A stretch of 64,000 nucleotides of DNA. Source: Roseimaritima multifibrata (GTDB lineage: Bacteria; Planctomycetota; Planctomycetia; Pirellulales; Pirellulaceae). This document shows, piece after piece, positions 44,598 to 55,616 of the stretch. A program made the translations under genes and the position numbers. Numbering within the stretch: position 1 is the stretch's first letter; each line of letters opens with the position of its first letter. The notes below the pieces were generated by a model that did not search any database, had not been told where the DNA came from, and was given only the letters and a program-made list of their open reading frames with translations. The DNA is taken from positions 3,410,001-3,474,000 of the forward strand of contig NZ_CP036262.1 of the NCBI RefSeq assembly GCF_007741495.1, written 5' to 3'.

Positions 44598-45749
44598 GTC
44601 ACTCTCCATTTGGGGATCTATCCTGAATCTGATAGCAAGGAGAAAGATGCAAACAGCGTGCCGATGCGCCATGTGATTTAACAAAAATTTGTTTGCACGA
44701 AGCGTCGATTGCGACGAGTGCCGATCCTTGTGGAATACCGCAGCTACCGCTTAGGAACGCGAGAGTGGTAAATGACGGTTTCCCAGTGTGGTCGGAAGCC
44801 AACGAAGCGACGAGTGTCGTCGTGAAAGTAGGGTTGGAAGGTCCAACGCCTGACGACGGTCGCTACGTCTGACAGGTAGTTACGCGCGCCGAAAGCGTAG
44901 ACAGACCGGCGAGACGTTACGAATCGATTTCACTCTATGTGGGCGGTATTCAGGCACATTGGGTGTTGTGCGAGCGGCAAAGTCTGCAAGGAGGCTGGTG
45001 CTACACCGCAAGAATGACGTCGGAGCCATTTCATGATGGTACCAACTTGGAGCCTGATACCGTTTGCGTTACCTCAGGATATGCATGCAATCGCCTGCTG
45101 TCGCAAAACCTGAACAGGTGGGGATTTTTTCCAGAGATGATTCCCACGGTGTTGTCGATTTCTCCCGAATCCGACAACGGAAGGCGACAGGCAGCAAGCA
45201 GTGTTGCCAACTCAAACCACTTCGTTGGTATAGCCGTATCTTACCGATCGATCCAAAGTTGATCTAACCGGCAAAGTACGCGAACTACCCTTCGCCAAAT
45301 CGCCCTCGTGAGCGTTGGCGGAGATCGCAACGACTTTGGGGCCGATAAACGGGACGCGGATTTCTTGCTGGAACCCGATGCCAGCTGGCGAACCGTTCGG
45401 GCAGGTTGTGCTACTCACGGGCAAGCAGTTTGGAGCCTGATGGCGAGCGGTCAACAGCAACCGAATGATCACACAGGTGGGGACGTGCCGGATGAGCAAA
45501 CCGATTTTTGACTGCGATTGCGTCTTTGCACGCGATAGCCTGCGTACAGGAGAGGTGGGCGGCGATAGTCTCTCGCGATAGACCCATTTTCAACGGATTG
45601 TGAAGACCGAATTCGGCCTTCAATGAGATGCCCAGGGAGTTGCTTGTTGTCCGCGGGACGCTGAACGCGATCAGACGTCGCGGGGAGCATTCTGAAACGA
45701 TTGACGAATCGCCGCTTAGCGGTTCTGTGCGTGATGGTCCAATTAGGCA
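44598..45749. other. Intergenic region, no gene supported
   Basis: Only short overlapping frames without motifs were seen on both strands; the sequence may be decayed coding DNA. Confidence 0.4.
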
Positions 45750-46055
45750 CTAAGCCGGGTCTGCGATTATCTTTCCCGTTCGGTGGTCGACTCTATGCAG
45801 GCGAGTCACATCGCCCGATGGACCACTGGCGGATTTTAAAGAGACCAACCAATAAGGGTCGTTAGGGACGTTCGCATCCACCATCGCGCGAAGGGTTTCC
45901 GGATCATGCACACCGTTCTCGCTATACAATTTTGCGTAGAACTCCTTTTCCCGCCGAATCTTCGGCGTGTCAAAGAAGACCGCTGAACACTTTGTGCCTG
46001 GCGCAATATTACCGAAGTGTTCAATGACAATCATGATTGCCTTTTTTTGATCCAT
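45750..46055 (-). CDS. Small hypothetical protein (101 aa)
   Basis: From ATG 46055 the frame reads MDQKKAIMIVIEHFGNIAPG and ends SGDVTRLHRVDHRTGKIIAD. Regular charge and hydrophobic patterning suggest a folded protein. The frame is open from 46271, but residues before Met73 look non-coding (Pro-run, no pattern). No family recognised. Confidence 0.5.
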   Translation of the reverse strand: MDQKKAIMIVIEHFGNIAPGTKCSAVFFDTPKIRREKEFYAKLYSENGVHDPETLRAMVDANVPNDPYWLVSLKSASGPSGDVTRLHRVDHRTGKIIADPA

Positions 46056-47155
46056 TTCTTGTTTTGTCAATTCTTGCTCCCGCGATTGACACTTGCTGAA
46101 CTGAAAATCGTAGCCTGTTAAGGGACCAGTATAGGTTAGTAGTCTAGCGATGGGAGCGGTTCGGATTTCAAACCGGCATGTGGTTATCTGCCAAATGTAA
46201 GACCGACTGGACCAGTTCGGAAACGGAACGGTTTCGGTTTCCTGCGGGGGCGGGGGACTGACATCGTTCATTCCAGACGATGCGGAGCCGAAGCAACCGG
46301 CGTTGGTGCAGAGGCCGGAAATACGTTGCTTACAGACTGGATGCCCCTGCTGGAATCTCTGCTGGATCGATTGCGGACAAGAGGAATTGATCTTGCCTGT
46401 TAGAGGATCGGGGGTGTTCGTTTGGCGTTCTGGGTGGATTGGCCGCGAGTCACTTGCCCGATCGGTCCTAGTTCGTTTTGCGCGGCGTTTGGTTCTCTGA
46501 CGCCATGGCTGGGCAACCCATTGAGAAGTCGTCTGTTCGCCTTGGATTGGATTTCTGTCAGCACTGTGTGGATATGTATCAAAACTGGGTGGTCGAGATT
46601 GGACTCTTAGCCTCGTTCAATTCCTGATCGCGATTGCGTTTACTCTTCCGTAGAGGTTTTTCGTTAGAGGGTTCGCGGTTAAGAACCGCGAGAAGGCTGG
46701 CGTAAATCCATTGATAAAACGACTGTCGACGTCTTGATGAATTCCTCTTTGATCGCGTCCTGTGATCGGAAGACAGAAGGATGAAGCAATGAAATTGACA
46801 CCGATGATGAAGAATCGAACATCGGTTCTGTTTGTGGCCAGTATTTAACTTGCCCGATCGGTCGGCACGCGATTTCCAGTCACAACAAGTGATTGGGAAA
46901 AGGGGGCTTTCAATATGAAGTAGACCGAGATGATTGCGGAGCTTTCAGAGCAACGAATCGACAACGTTTGGCGATCCTATTCTGCTTATTCAATTTCAAC
47001 CGCGGGCAATGACTGTTTCCGCAAGCTTCCAGTGTCATTTGCAACTAGGATGCGCTATTCGATAGCAGGCTGATTTAGATTGACAGGAGAATTTCTTCCG
47101 ATTAGATTCTGGGGTCGTACTTGTTTGTTTCGTTCAAAAAATCGCTCCCCAGCTG
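46056..47155. other. Long intergenic region
   Basis: No gene supported. At about 46788 a signal-peptide-like start (MKLTPMMKNRTSVLFVASI) is closed by TAA, possibly a decayed exported protein. The right part should hold the promoter for the metal-efflux genes. Confidence 0.4.
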
Positions 47156-47617
47156 ATGCTTCAGACTTTCTACCGTAAGCCCGTCCGAATGCTAACCGAG
47201 ATGATGCTTCTCGTGTTGATGCTTTGGCCTGCGCCGTTCCCGGTGGGACATAATCATAACGATCTATCGTTGCGAGTCTCGGATCAACAGATGGATTGCC
47301 ATCTAAAATTCCACCACGGCGGTTTCGAGAACTCGGATCGCTGGCCGGCGGATTGGCATTGGCATTGGGTTTTCCCTATGGACGGTCACGAGGACTTGGG
47401 CGGCGTTGACTTAATGGCGCAGACCGAACCGTTTGCGTTGGGACAGCGATTGGATTTTCCAGTATCTGCTTGTGTCTTGCGAATCGAATCGGTTCCATTG
47501 AAGCAGTTCTTTGCAAGGCCCTTTCTGCCGGCAAACCGCCAGCATTCTTTCCAAAACGTCGCGCTACTCCACAGCCGGCAGTCTCTGCCCGAATTCTTGG
47601 GTGTCGTTCGCTGCTAA
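47156..47617 (+). CDS. His-rich exported hypothetical protein upstream of the Czc efflux genes
   Basis: A 153-residue protein with an N-terminal hydrophobic segment (MLLVLMLWPAPFPVG; start at 47156 or ATG 47189) and clustered His/Trp: VGHNHND, CHLKFHHGG, DWHWHWVFPMDGHED. The spacing of His residues suggests metal binding outside the cytoplasm. It lies 239 bases upstream of the RND adaptor gene on the same strand, so it may be a metal chaperone or sensor for the pump. This is inference; no family is assigned. Confidence 0.65.
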   Translation: MLQTFYRKPVRMLTEMMLLVLMLWPAPFPVGHNHNDLSLRVSDQQMDCHLKFHHGGFENSDRWPADWHWHWVFPMDGHEDLGGVDLMAQTEPFALGQRLDFPVSACVLRIESVPLKQFFARPFLPANRQHSFQNVALLHSRQSLPEFLGVVRC

Positions 47618-47855
47618 GCGTTCGTTGATCAAACAATTCGCTTGATCATCTGGGTTTTGAATCCGCGTCGGTAAACCATTGCGCGACTTGATATCGAACC
47701 CAGACGGCAGCTTCCGTTTCGTACGTGTGTCCGTTTTGCTGGCCGGTTCCAGCGAACGATTTCCACGCACATCGGCCGTTACGCTTTCGGGGCGTCAGAT
47801 TGGCTCGACGCATTTCAACTACGAACAACGCTTTTTAGACAAGTAACCAACCACC

Positions 47856-49301
47856 ATGAATCCTTTTGAACATGTAACGGGTATCCAATGTCGCTTGTGG
47901 CGCGCATGGTTGCTTCCCGCGATGATGGCTGCGACATTGATTCCCTTCGTGTCTGCAACGGCTCAGTCGACAGTGGCGGAATCTGTTGTCATTCTGCCGA
48001 AAGACCAGTGGCAAGCATCAGGAATTCACATTGAACCAGTGCAACGCAACGCATTCACAAAAACGCTGCATCTGACCGGAAAAATCTCGCTTAACCAGGA
48101 TCGTGTTGCACATATCTATTCGATGGTCGACGGGATCGTGGATGATGTTTCAGTTAGTCTGGGACAAACCGTCAAAATGGATGATTTGCTTGCAGTGATC
48201 CACAGTCGAGAAGTCGGTGCGGCGAAGTTAGAACTCTATCAAGCCCGCTTGCAATTGGAGCTTGCAGAAACGCAAAACGAACTGCAGACAGCGATCGCAA
48301 AAAACACGAACGAATTGCTAGTTGCCCTGAGAAGCAACATGCCAATCGCGGAAATCGAAAAGAAGTTTCGTGACCGGCCAATGGGCGACTATCGTGAGCG
48401 AGCGTTGATTTCATACGCTGCCTTTTTAAAATCTGCCGCTGACGTTTCGCGACTTGAAGGAGTATCGCAGTCCGGGGCCGTGTCAGGCAAAACGCTGCTG
48501 GCGGCAACCTCGGGTCGAAACGCCGATCAAGCAACTTTTCAATCTCGGATCGAGCAGATTCAATACGAATTGCAAACGTCCACTCTAAAAACGTCCCAGG
48601 CTGTAAAAGAAGCCGAGGCGAAAGTCCTGGTGGCCGTGACCGGTTTGCGGATTCTGAACGTTGATGCCAAGGAACTGAACGAAATTGATCCTGCTAAACA
48701 AGGCGAGGCGTTATCTCACTACGCGATCCGAGCTCCCTTTGACGGAACCGTACTAACCAAAGATGTTGTCCTGCGAGAGCAAGTTCGTCCTGATGTGATG
48801 TTGTTAAGCATTGCTGACCTTTCGACTGTTTGGGTGACGGCGAACGTCTACGAAGAACACCTGCCACTTTTGAACTCTTTCAAAGACCAAACGATTACGC
48901 TTCGCAACGACGCACTGCCCGATCGCAAGTTCACGGCCAAAGTTTTTTATACCGGTGACATCATGGACGAGGCGACACGAACCATTTCATTGCGGGCGAT
49001 CGCTGACAATGCGAATCACGATTTAAAGCCCGGAATGTTCGTCAACATCGAATTGCCAACCGCTCAGCCGGCAGAATCGATTGTCATTCCCAATTCGGCC
49101 GTCCAGCAACACGAAGGCAAGTCCTTTGTGTTTGTATTGAAAGGCGACGATCAGTTCCTCCGGCGGAATATCACCGTCGGGCCTACCAGTGACAAGACCA
49201 TCGTCGTGCGATCAGGGCTTCGCGAAGGCGAGTCGATTGTGACCGGCGGCGGCTTCATTCTGAAGTCACAATTGCTGGCCGAATTGTTGGGAGACGAATA
49301 A
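47856..49301 (+). CDS. RND efflux periplasmic adaptor (CzcB/CusB-like)
   Basis: A 481-residue membrane-fusion protein. After an exported N-terminus come the barrel-sandwich motif (LNQDRVAHIYSMVDGIVDDV), a long alpha-hairpin (residues ~120-280), lipoyl return (YAIRAPFDGTVLTKDVVLRE), beta-barrel (VWVTANVYEEHLPLL) and the membrane-proximal domain (SIVIPNSAVQQHEGKSFVFV). It links the inner-membrane pump to an outer-membrane channel; no outer-membrane gene is seen here. The pump gene starts one base after its stop. Confidence 0.9.
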   Translation: MNPFEHVTGIQCRLWRAWLLPAMMAATLIPFVSATAQSTVAESVVILPKDQWQASGIHIEPVQRNAFTKTLHLTGKISLNQDRVAHIYSMVDGIVDDVSVSLGQTVKMDDLLAVIHSREVGAAKLELYQARLQLELAETQNELQTAIAKNTNELLVALRSNMPIAEIEKKFRDRPMGDYRERALISYAAFLKSAADVSRLEGVSQSGAVSGKTLLAATSGRNADQATFQSRIEQIQYELQTSTLKTSQAVKEAEAKVLVAVTGLRILNVDAKELNEIDPAKQGEALSHYAIRAPFDGTVLTKDVVLREQVRPDVMLLSIADLSTVWVTANVYEEHLPLLNSFKDQTITLRNDALPDRKFTAKVFYTGDIMDEATRTISLRAIADNANHDLKPGMFVNIELPTAQPAESIVIPNSAVQQHEGKSFVFVLKGDDQFLRRNITVGPTSDKTIVVRSGLREGESIVTGGGFILKSQLLAELLGDE

Positions 49302-49302
49302 C

Positions 49303-52300
49303 ATGATTAATCATCTAATCGATTTCTCGCTTAACAACCGGTTCATCGTCATTCTGTTGTCGCTTGCGATCCTAGGCATGGGGTTCTTCGCCGCCGCCAC
49401 GATTCCGCTGGACGCCGTTCCCGATCTGACGAACGTCCAAGTCCAAGTGCTTACCAACTCGCCGGCGCTCGGTCCGGTCGAAGTCGAACAGTTCATCACG
49501 TTTCCGATTGAGAACGCGATGAGCGGGATCCCCAAGGTAGACGAAATCCGTTCCATCAGCCGTTTCGGATTGTCAGCGGTGACGGTTGCGTTCGAAGAAG
49601 GAACGGACATCTACTGGGCACGCAATCTGATTAGCGAACGTTTACTAAAAGCTCGCGAAGACATTCCGCCTGGGATGGGGACGCCGGAGCTTGGACCGAT
49701 CGCGACGGGAATGAGCGAAATCTATCAGTTCGAGGTGCGCGCCGAACCGGGTGCGGAGCAATCGTTGACCGATCTTCGCACCGTTCTGGATTGGCAAATC
49801 GCGTTCCAGCTGCGGAGCGTGCCGGGGGTGATCGAAGTCAACACCTTTGGCGGCGCTCTCAAAACTTATGAAGTGCAGATTGACCCCGCCAAATTGCAGA
49901 ACTACGACGTTTCCTTAACTCAGATCATCGAAGCACTGGAACAAAACAACGGAAACGCGGGCGGTGGCTACATCGCTCACAATGCCGAACAACGATTGAT
50001 TCGTGGTGAGGGTCTGGTCAGCTCGTTAGACGACATTCGGATGATCGTTCTTGACAGCCGCGAAGGTACTCCGATTCGCATCGCGGACATCGCTAACGTC
50101 GAATTTGCTCCGATGCTGCGTCAAGGTGCCGTCACTCGCGATGGAGATCGTGAAGCGGTAATCGGCATGGTGATGATGCTGATGGGTGGTAACTCGCGGC
50201 AAGTGGTCGGAGACGTCAAAGCGAAGATCGCCGAGATCCAAAAGACACTTCCCGAAGGTATCGTGATTGACACCTTCTATGATCGCACTGAGCTTGTCTC
50301 CAAGACGATTCACACGGTGGGCGAAAATATCGGACTGGGCGTAATCCTGGTGATTTTGACGCTGTTCATTTTGTTGGGCGACGTGCGGGCTGGGTTGATC
50401 GTTGCCGCCGCAATACCGTTGTCAGCGATGTGTGCGTTGATCGCAATGCGTTACGCCGGTGTGTCCGCCAACCTGATGAGCCTTGGCGCGGTCGACTTTG
50501 GGGTGATCGTTGACGGGGCAGTTGTCATGGTCGAGAACTGTGTCCGGCGAGCCATGCAGTATCAGAAGGCTCACGACAGCGACCACGTTCCCCAAGGCGT
50601 TTTTCGCGAATCGGCTAAAGAAGTTGGTAAGCCCATTCTGTTTGCCGGATTGATCGTCATTATCGTGTTCTTGCCGATTCTGAGTCTTCAAGGCATGGAA
50701 GGCAAAATGTTTCGCCCCATGGCGTTTACTTTTATGACGGCACTGTCGGCGGCGTTGCTGTTGTCGGTGACCGTGATGCCCGTGCTGGCGTCTTTGTTCC
50801 TCGCACGTCGACTGAAACAACGCGAAACGTTTGTGGTTCGTAAGTTGAAGTCGACCTACCAGCCACTCTTGATGTTTGCGATGAAGCGACCCTGGCCGAT
50901 GTTCGGCGGATCGGTCATTTTGTTCATTGGAAGCATGTTTTTGGCTAGCGGGTTCGGGGTGGAGTTCGTTCCGAAACTGGATGAAGGGGACATCGCGATC
51001 CAGGCTACAAGATTGCCCAGCGTATCCCTGGAAACTTCCATTGAAATGACCAAAGCGATGGAGAGAACGCTACTGAAATTTCCGCAGGTCCAGACCGTTG
51101 TTTCAAAGACGGGGAGACCTGAAATTGCAAATGACCCGATGGGGGTCTATCAAACGGACATCTTTATTCGGATCGATCCTTTAGCTGAATATGACGACGG
51201 AAAAACGAAAATCGATTTGATCGAAGAGATGCAAGCTGCGTTGATCAAAGAAGTACCTGGCAACGCCTACAGTTTCACTCAGCCGATCGAACTACGAGTG
51301 CAGGAATTGGTTGCGGGCGTGCGCAGTGACATCGGACTTAGTCTGTACGGCGACGATCTGGATGTGCTGAAGGTGAAGGGAGATGAATTGGTGCGTGCTC
51401 TCAATCAAGTTGACGGTGCGGCGGACGTCGCGGCTCAGCAAATCGCGGGGTTGTCGTATCTGCGAGTCAAAGTACGACGCGAGGATTTGGCTCGATACGG
51501 TATCAATACCCGCGACGTGCTTGACGCTGTCAGCTCCGTTGGAGGGATTCCGATCGGTCAAGTGTTTGAGGGGCAACGGAGGTTCCCATTGCAGATCCGC
51601 TTGCGTCCTGAGTCTCGCGAGAATACCGAACAACTGCTGGCGTTGAAGATCGACGATTCGCAAGGCCGACCGATTCCGATTTCGCAAGTCGCGGACATCA
51701 TCACTGAAGATGGTCCTGTCGAGATCAGTCGAGATGCAGTCCGTCGTCGATTGCTGGTGCAGTGCAACGTTCGCGGTCGTGACCTGGCTGGATTTGTGGC
51801 CGAAGCTCAGCGTGTGGTCGAAGATCAGGTCGAATTGCCAGCAGGCTACATGCTCCGCTGGGGCGGGCAATTCGAGAATTTGCAGCAAGCGACTCAGCGG
51901 TTGGCAATCGCTGTTCCCGTTGCTTTGATTTTGATCTTTGCGTTGCTATACATCACATTCAACTCGGTCAAATTGGCGATGCTGATTTATTTGAATGTTC
52001 CAATCGCAGCAACTGGCGGTGTCCTTGCCTTGTGGGTACGAGATTTGCCGTTCTCGATTTCTGCAGGCGTCGGTTTCATTGCCTTGTTTGGCATTGCAGT
52101 GATGAACGGTGTCGTGTTGATCGAACATGTGCGGCATCTGCGACAGGGCGGAGATTCGCAGCGTGACGCTGTCATCAATGGTGCAATCGACCGTTTGAGG
52201 CCAGTGCTAATGACGGCAATGTGCGGCGCGCTCGGCTTTATTCCGATGGCGCTGTCCGCCAGTTCCGGCGCCGAAGTCCAGCGTCCGTTGGCGACGGTTG

Positions 52301-52422
52301 TGATCGGCGGATTGATCACGTCAACGGTGCTTACGCTGCTTGTGTTGCCGACGATCTATCGTTGGTTTGAGCCGACACAAGTTGAGCCAGAGTCTTTTGA
52401 CGAAACTCAATTTGGACACTAG
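49303..52422 (+). CDS. czcA: Heavy-metal efflux RND pump (CzcA family)
   Basis: A 1039-residue HME-type RND transporter with 12 membrane segments. DFGVIVDGAVVMVEN in TM4 carries the D-x5-D-x6-E pattern typical of divalent-cation (Co/Zn/Cd) pumps, whereas Cu/Ag pumps differ. FIALFGIAVMNGVVLIEHVR and FVPKLDEGDIAIQATR are further family motifs. It drives proton-coupled metal export with the adaptor encoded directly upstream. The metal is inferred from the TM4 motif. Confidence 0.9.
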   Translation: MINHLIDFSLNNRFIVILLSLAILGMGFFAAATIPLDAVPDLTNVQVQVLTNSPALGPVEVEQFITFPIENAMSGIPKVDEIRSISRFGLSAVTVAFEEGTDIYWARNLISERLLKAREDIPPGMGTPELGPIATGMSEIYQFEVRAEPGAEQSLTDLRTVLDWQIAFQLRSVPGVIEVNTFGGALKTYEVQIDPAKLQNYDVSLTQIIEALEQNNGNAGGGYIAHNAEQRLIRGEGLVSSLDDIRMIVLDSREGTPIRIADIANVEFAPMLRQGAVTRDGDREAVIGMVMMLMGGNSRQVVGDVKAKIAEIQKTLPEGIVIDTFYDRTELVSKTIHTVGENIGLGVILVILTLFILLGDVRAGLIVAAAIPLSAMCALIAMRYAGVSANLMSLGAVDFGVIVDGAVVMVENCVRRAMQYQKAHDSDHVPQGVFRESAKEVGKPILFAGLIVIIVFLPILSLQGMEGKMFRPMAFTFMTALSAALLLSVTVMPVLASLFLARRLKQRETFVVRKLKSTYQPLLMFAMKRPWPMFGGSVILFIGSMFLASGFGVEFVPKLDEGDIAIQATRLPSVSLETSIEMTKAMERTLLKFPQVQTVVSKTGRPEIANDPMGVYQTDIFIRIDPLAEYDDGKTKIDLIEEMQAALIKEVPGNAYSFTQPIELRVQELVAGVRSDIGLSLYGDDLDVLKVKGDELVRALNQVDGAADVAAQQIAGLSYLRVKVRREDLARYGINTRDVLDAVSSVGGIPIGQVFEGQRRFPLQIRLRPESRENTEQLLALKIDDSQGRPIPISQVADIITEDGPVEISRDAVRRRLLVQCNVRGRDLAGFVAEAQRVVEDQVELPAGYMLRWGGQFENLQQATQRLAIAVPVALILIFALLYITFNSVKLAMLIYLNVPIAATGGVLALWVRDLPFSISAGVGFIALFGIAVMNGVVLIEHVRHLRQGGDSQRDAVINGAIDRLRPVLMTAMCGALGFIPMALSASSGAEVQRPLATVVIGGLITSTVLTLLVLPTIYRWFEPTQVEPESFDETQFGH

Positions 52423-52901
52423 AGGTACGTGGGGTCCTCCGTTTTCTCCCGGGAAAGTACGCTCCCGCGGAAGTAGCGTTTTCGGGCAGTACTTTCGCGT
52501 GGGATGAAGCATCAATGGATGGCGTAGTGGACGGGGCAACAAGTCCCGTTTCGCAGGACTGGTTGCCTCGTCCACTACGTCACTTAAAGCTGCCGTTGCG
52601 AGGGAAGTTGACAATCACGAAATCAATAAGCTGGTAAGCGAGGGACCGTCGAAGCAGCTCGCTTTCCGTCGCTGAGGTCACCTATAAACCGCATTTTTAA
52701 AGAGACAGAGCTACGGGGTGTGGAGGACGAGTCGAGGAGCGATAACGACGAAGATTCGGGCTATGGTGAGTCGCAAGTTATTGCCGGAGCGGGATTGCTA
52801 TCGCTTCTATAGTCTGGCCTACCTTCATTGCGTCGTGGATGCCACGACCACGCTTAGTTCGCCACTCAATAAAGGATGACAGACGCGAAAAGTGACGCTC
52901 G
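52423..52901. other. Region between convergent czcA and phospholipase C genes
   Basis: No gene supported. Contains a long inverted repeat at 52521-52581. Confidence 0.45.
52521..52581. repeat. 26-bp inverted repeat with 9-base loop
   Basis: Arms 52521-52546 and 52556-52581 pair at about 23 of 26 positions (inner arm AAGTCC with GGACTG). No T-run follows. It lies between convergent genes, where it may end transcription, or it may be a miniature repeat element. Confidence 0.75.
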
Positions 52902-55463
52902 CTAAAGCGTTGCGTGCACCCTTCCCATCAAAGGGTCTGTCTTTGCTGAATATCCTGTTTCCACACGCCCAGCGTATCGTTGATGGAACGAATACGCACC
53001 GCGGACCTGGATTGAAAAATCGTACCAACCATGACTCTGGGTGGTTGATACGGCGACCGTTTCTGTGGTGCCGGGGGCGACGTCCACAGATATTGGCTTA
53101 TTGCCATAGGCTTGGTCCGAGATTACGACTTTCGAACTTTCATTCTTGGCGTGATTGGCAATCGCGAGTTCGATATTTCCGCTAGGTTTTCTTTTCGCCG
53201 GATCCATTGTTTGATACCCGCATCTCACGATGATGTCAGGGGCTTTGGGATTACCTTTGAATTCTCTGAAGAATCCATTGGGGCCGTCGATTCGCAACTG
53301 ATATTCGTTGTTCTCAAAATGGTTCAGTGGCCACTTCATGAGAATGGAGTCTCCAGCACGCACGGCGACCGGCCAGGTTTGGAAAGGTTCGAATTTGTTT
53401 TCACTTTGTGAGTTGTTTGGTTGATAGTTGACCGGGGCGCAAACTTGAAAAGGTGATCCCAATGCTGATTCACTAAAAAAATTGTTACCGGCAGCAAATT
53501 CGATCTCGAACGTTGCCGCTCGTGCGTTCAGTTTGCCGTTGGTATAGAGTTCGTAGCTCAGTGGGCATGAGTTTCGAATCCCCGGTTCTTGCTGGGGCAT
53601 CATTGGCAGCGGATCGGATTGCGTTTTAGCTTGTTCGATTTCGGATTCACTAAGTGGTTTGAATGCGTTGGGCAAACCTTTGAAGCTTGAGTTGTATACC
53701 TGTCCGATTATTGTGTCGCGGTCCAGCGTTTCAGGAAACGTGGTTGGCTGGCCATGATAGGGCCGGAACACCGACGTCAAATCGCCACAGACGGTGCGCC
53801 GCCAGTCGCTGATGTTGGTTTCTTTGATCGCTTTTCCTGTTTTCTTAGAGAGAAACTTCTCCAGGAACCTAAGGGTTGAGGTGAGGTCGCAGACCTCCGA
53901 ATTGACCCACCCACCTTTGCTCCATGGCGATGCAATCACCAGTGGCACGCGGTAACCTAAACCAACTGGACTTTGCCTAGCGTTGGAGCGGAGGTTCGCT
54001 TTATTCTCCAGGTCCACAAATTCTTCGGTTGTATCGATCCCTTTGGAGACGGCGTTTTTTTCGGCGGGATGGGGAGCCACAAAGGGGGCAACGTGATCAA
54101 AGTAGCCGTCGTTTTCGTCGTAGTTGAGCACAAAAATTGTTTTCTTCCAAATCTCGGGATTCTTGGTAAGAATGTCCAACACTTCCGAGACGTACCACGC
54201 TCCGTACCAAGGTGAGCTGGGATGGTCGGAGAATTTCTGCGGAGCCACCAACCAAGATACGGTCGGTAGTTTTCCCGCATCCACGTCCTGCCGGAACTGG
54301 TGAAGTATGTCTCCCTTGGGCACGCGGACTGAACGGGGCACGCCGTTATCGTCGTACCGAAGCGTTTCGATCTGATGGTAATGGGGATCGTTAAGATTTG
54401 TGGTGAACGCCTTTTTGTGCAGATTTTGCTCCCGCTGCGGCAATTTCTCGAAGTTCTCTCGGCTCCATGTTTTTGCCTCCTGATCATTGTGATTCCACTC
54501 GGCCAGGGCTTCCGACAATTGGGCGCTCAGTTCTTTGATTTTGGTATCGGCTTCGCTTGCTGGTTGTTTCGCAAGTTTGGACTTCAGTTGTTCGATTTTT
54601 CGCCTCAGCATACGCCGACGTTTTTTCAACGCGATCTGGTAGCTGCGACTAAAACCGACATGGTACTGTGAAAACCATTCAAGGTTGTTGTCGGTGAAAT
54701 TGGCCAGCAGCGAAGCTTCTTCACCCACGAAGCCGTTTTGATGACTGATTTCATTTTGGTAAATCCTCCAGGAAACTCCATGTTCTTCCAATCGTTCTGG
54801 AAAAGTTGTCCAGTCGACGGTGCGGGTGTAGCCCACATCTGAATTTTGAATCAGTGCTTTCGATTGAGCGTTTTCACGCAGTTTGCCACTCCAGAAAAAC
54901 AACCGGTTGGAAGTTGTGCCGGTCAGTGACGAACAGAAGTGCTGGTCGCAGACAGTGAACGCGTCTGCCAGGGCGTAGTAAAACGGGATATCCTCACGCG
55001 TGTAGTGCCCCATCGTAAGCGGCATGTCACGATACTCGGCAACGCGGGACTGTTTGGCGTCTAGCCATCGGTTGTGTTTGCCGTCATTGCGAGCGTCCAC
55101 TTGATCGGGCCAGGAGTGAGGAAGGTCCCCCATCCACGTGGCTTTGGTATCGTGGATGTCTAAGCGGAACGGCAGGTAGGTTTCTCCTTTTCGATTGCTT
55201 TGCGCCCAAACCGGCAATTTGTTCGGCTGCTTGATCGCACGGGGATCATTAAATCCTCGAACACCCTGAAGCGTCCCAAAACAATGGTCAAAGGAACGAT
55301 TTTCCTGCATCAAAAAAACGACATGTTCGGCATCTTCAAAAGTGGTTCCTTGATCGGGTGCGATGGCCATCGCACGCTCGATCGCCGGGGGAACACCAGC
55401 CTGCAACCCGATCGCGCCGGTTAACATGCTCGCTCGTTTCAAGAAGCTTCGTCGGTTGTTCAT
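52902..55463 (-). CDS. Phosphocholine-specific phospholipase C (TAT-exported)
   Basis: An 853-residue protein with a twin-arginine signal (NRRSFLKRASMLTG). The phosphoesterase domain starts EHVVFLMQENRSFDHCFGTL and contains DQHFCSSLTGTTSNRLFFWSG and PTVSWLVAPQKFSDHPS. The C-terminal ~200 residues are the two beta-domains of this family. It hydrolyses phospholipid head groups outside the cytoplasm, possibly for phosphate gain. An insertion at ~275-345 (KKRRRMLRRKIEQLKSKL) is a basic coiled coil. It stands alone; the conserved element at 55540-55793 lies upstream. Confidence 0.9.
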   Translation of the reverse strand: MNNRRSFLKRASMLTGAIGLQAGVPPAIERAMAIAPDQGTTFEDAEHVVFLMQENRSFDHCFGTLQGVRGFNDPRAIKQPNKLPVWAQSNRKGETYLPFRLDIHDTKATWMGDLPHSWPDQVDARNDGKHNRWLDAKQSRVAEYRDMPLTMGHYTREDIPFYYALADAFTVCDQHFCSSLTGTTSNRLFFWSGKLRENAQSKALIQNSDVGYTRTVDWTTFPERLEEHGVSWRIYQNEISHQNGFVGEEASLLANFTDNNLEWFSQYHVGFSRSYQIALKKRRRMLRRKIEQLKSKLAKQPASEADTKIKELSAQLSEALAEWNHNDQEAKTWSRENFEKLPQREQNLHKKAFTTNLNDPHYHQIETLRYDDNGVPRSVRVPKGDILHQFRQDVDAGKLPTVSWLVAPQKFSDHPSSPWYGAWYVSEVLDILTKNPEIWKKTIFVLNYDENDGYFDHVAPFVAPHPAEKNAVSKGIDTTEEFVDLENKANLRSNARQSPVGLGYRVPLVIASPWSKGGWVNSEVCDLTSTLRFLEKFLSKKTGKAIKETNISDWRRTVCGDLTSVFRPYHGQPTTFPETLDRDTIIGQVYNSSFKGLPNAFKPLSESEIEQAKTQSDPLPMMPQQEPGIRNSCPLSYELYTNGKLNARAATFEIEFAAGNNFFSESALGSPFQVCAPVNYQPNNSQSENKFEPFQTWPVAVRAGDSILMKWPLNHFENNEYQLRIDGPNGFFREFKGNPKAPDIIVRCGYQTMDPAKRKPSGNIELAIANHAKNESSKVVISDQAYGNKPISVDVAPGTTETVAVSTTQSHGWYDFSIQVRGAYSFHQRYAGRVETGYSAKTDPLMGRVHATL

Positions 55464-55616
55464 CGTCTCATTCTTTCCAGTAACTGGTTGGTCTGAAAAC
55501 CAACTTTGGGAGCGTCCAAATAGATGTTAAGTGCTGAAAGATGATCTCTTGGACAGCAAGTTCTGCTCTCCGCGAATTTCCCCTTTGCGTCAGCAGCAAC
55601 TGACGGGGAGACCAAC

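Noticed and set aside
45212..45499. 95-aa minus-strand protein
   Set aside because: No motif, no ribosome binding site and overlapping open frames on both strands.
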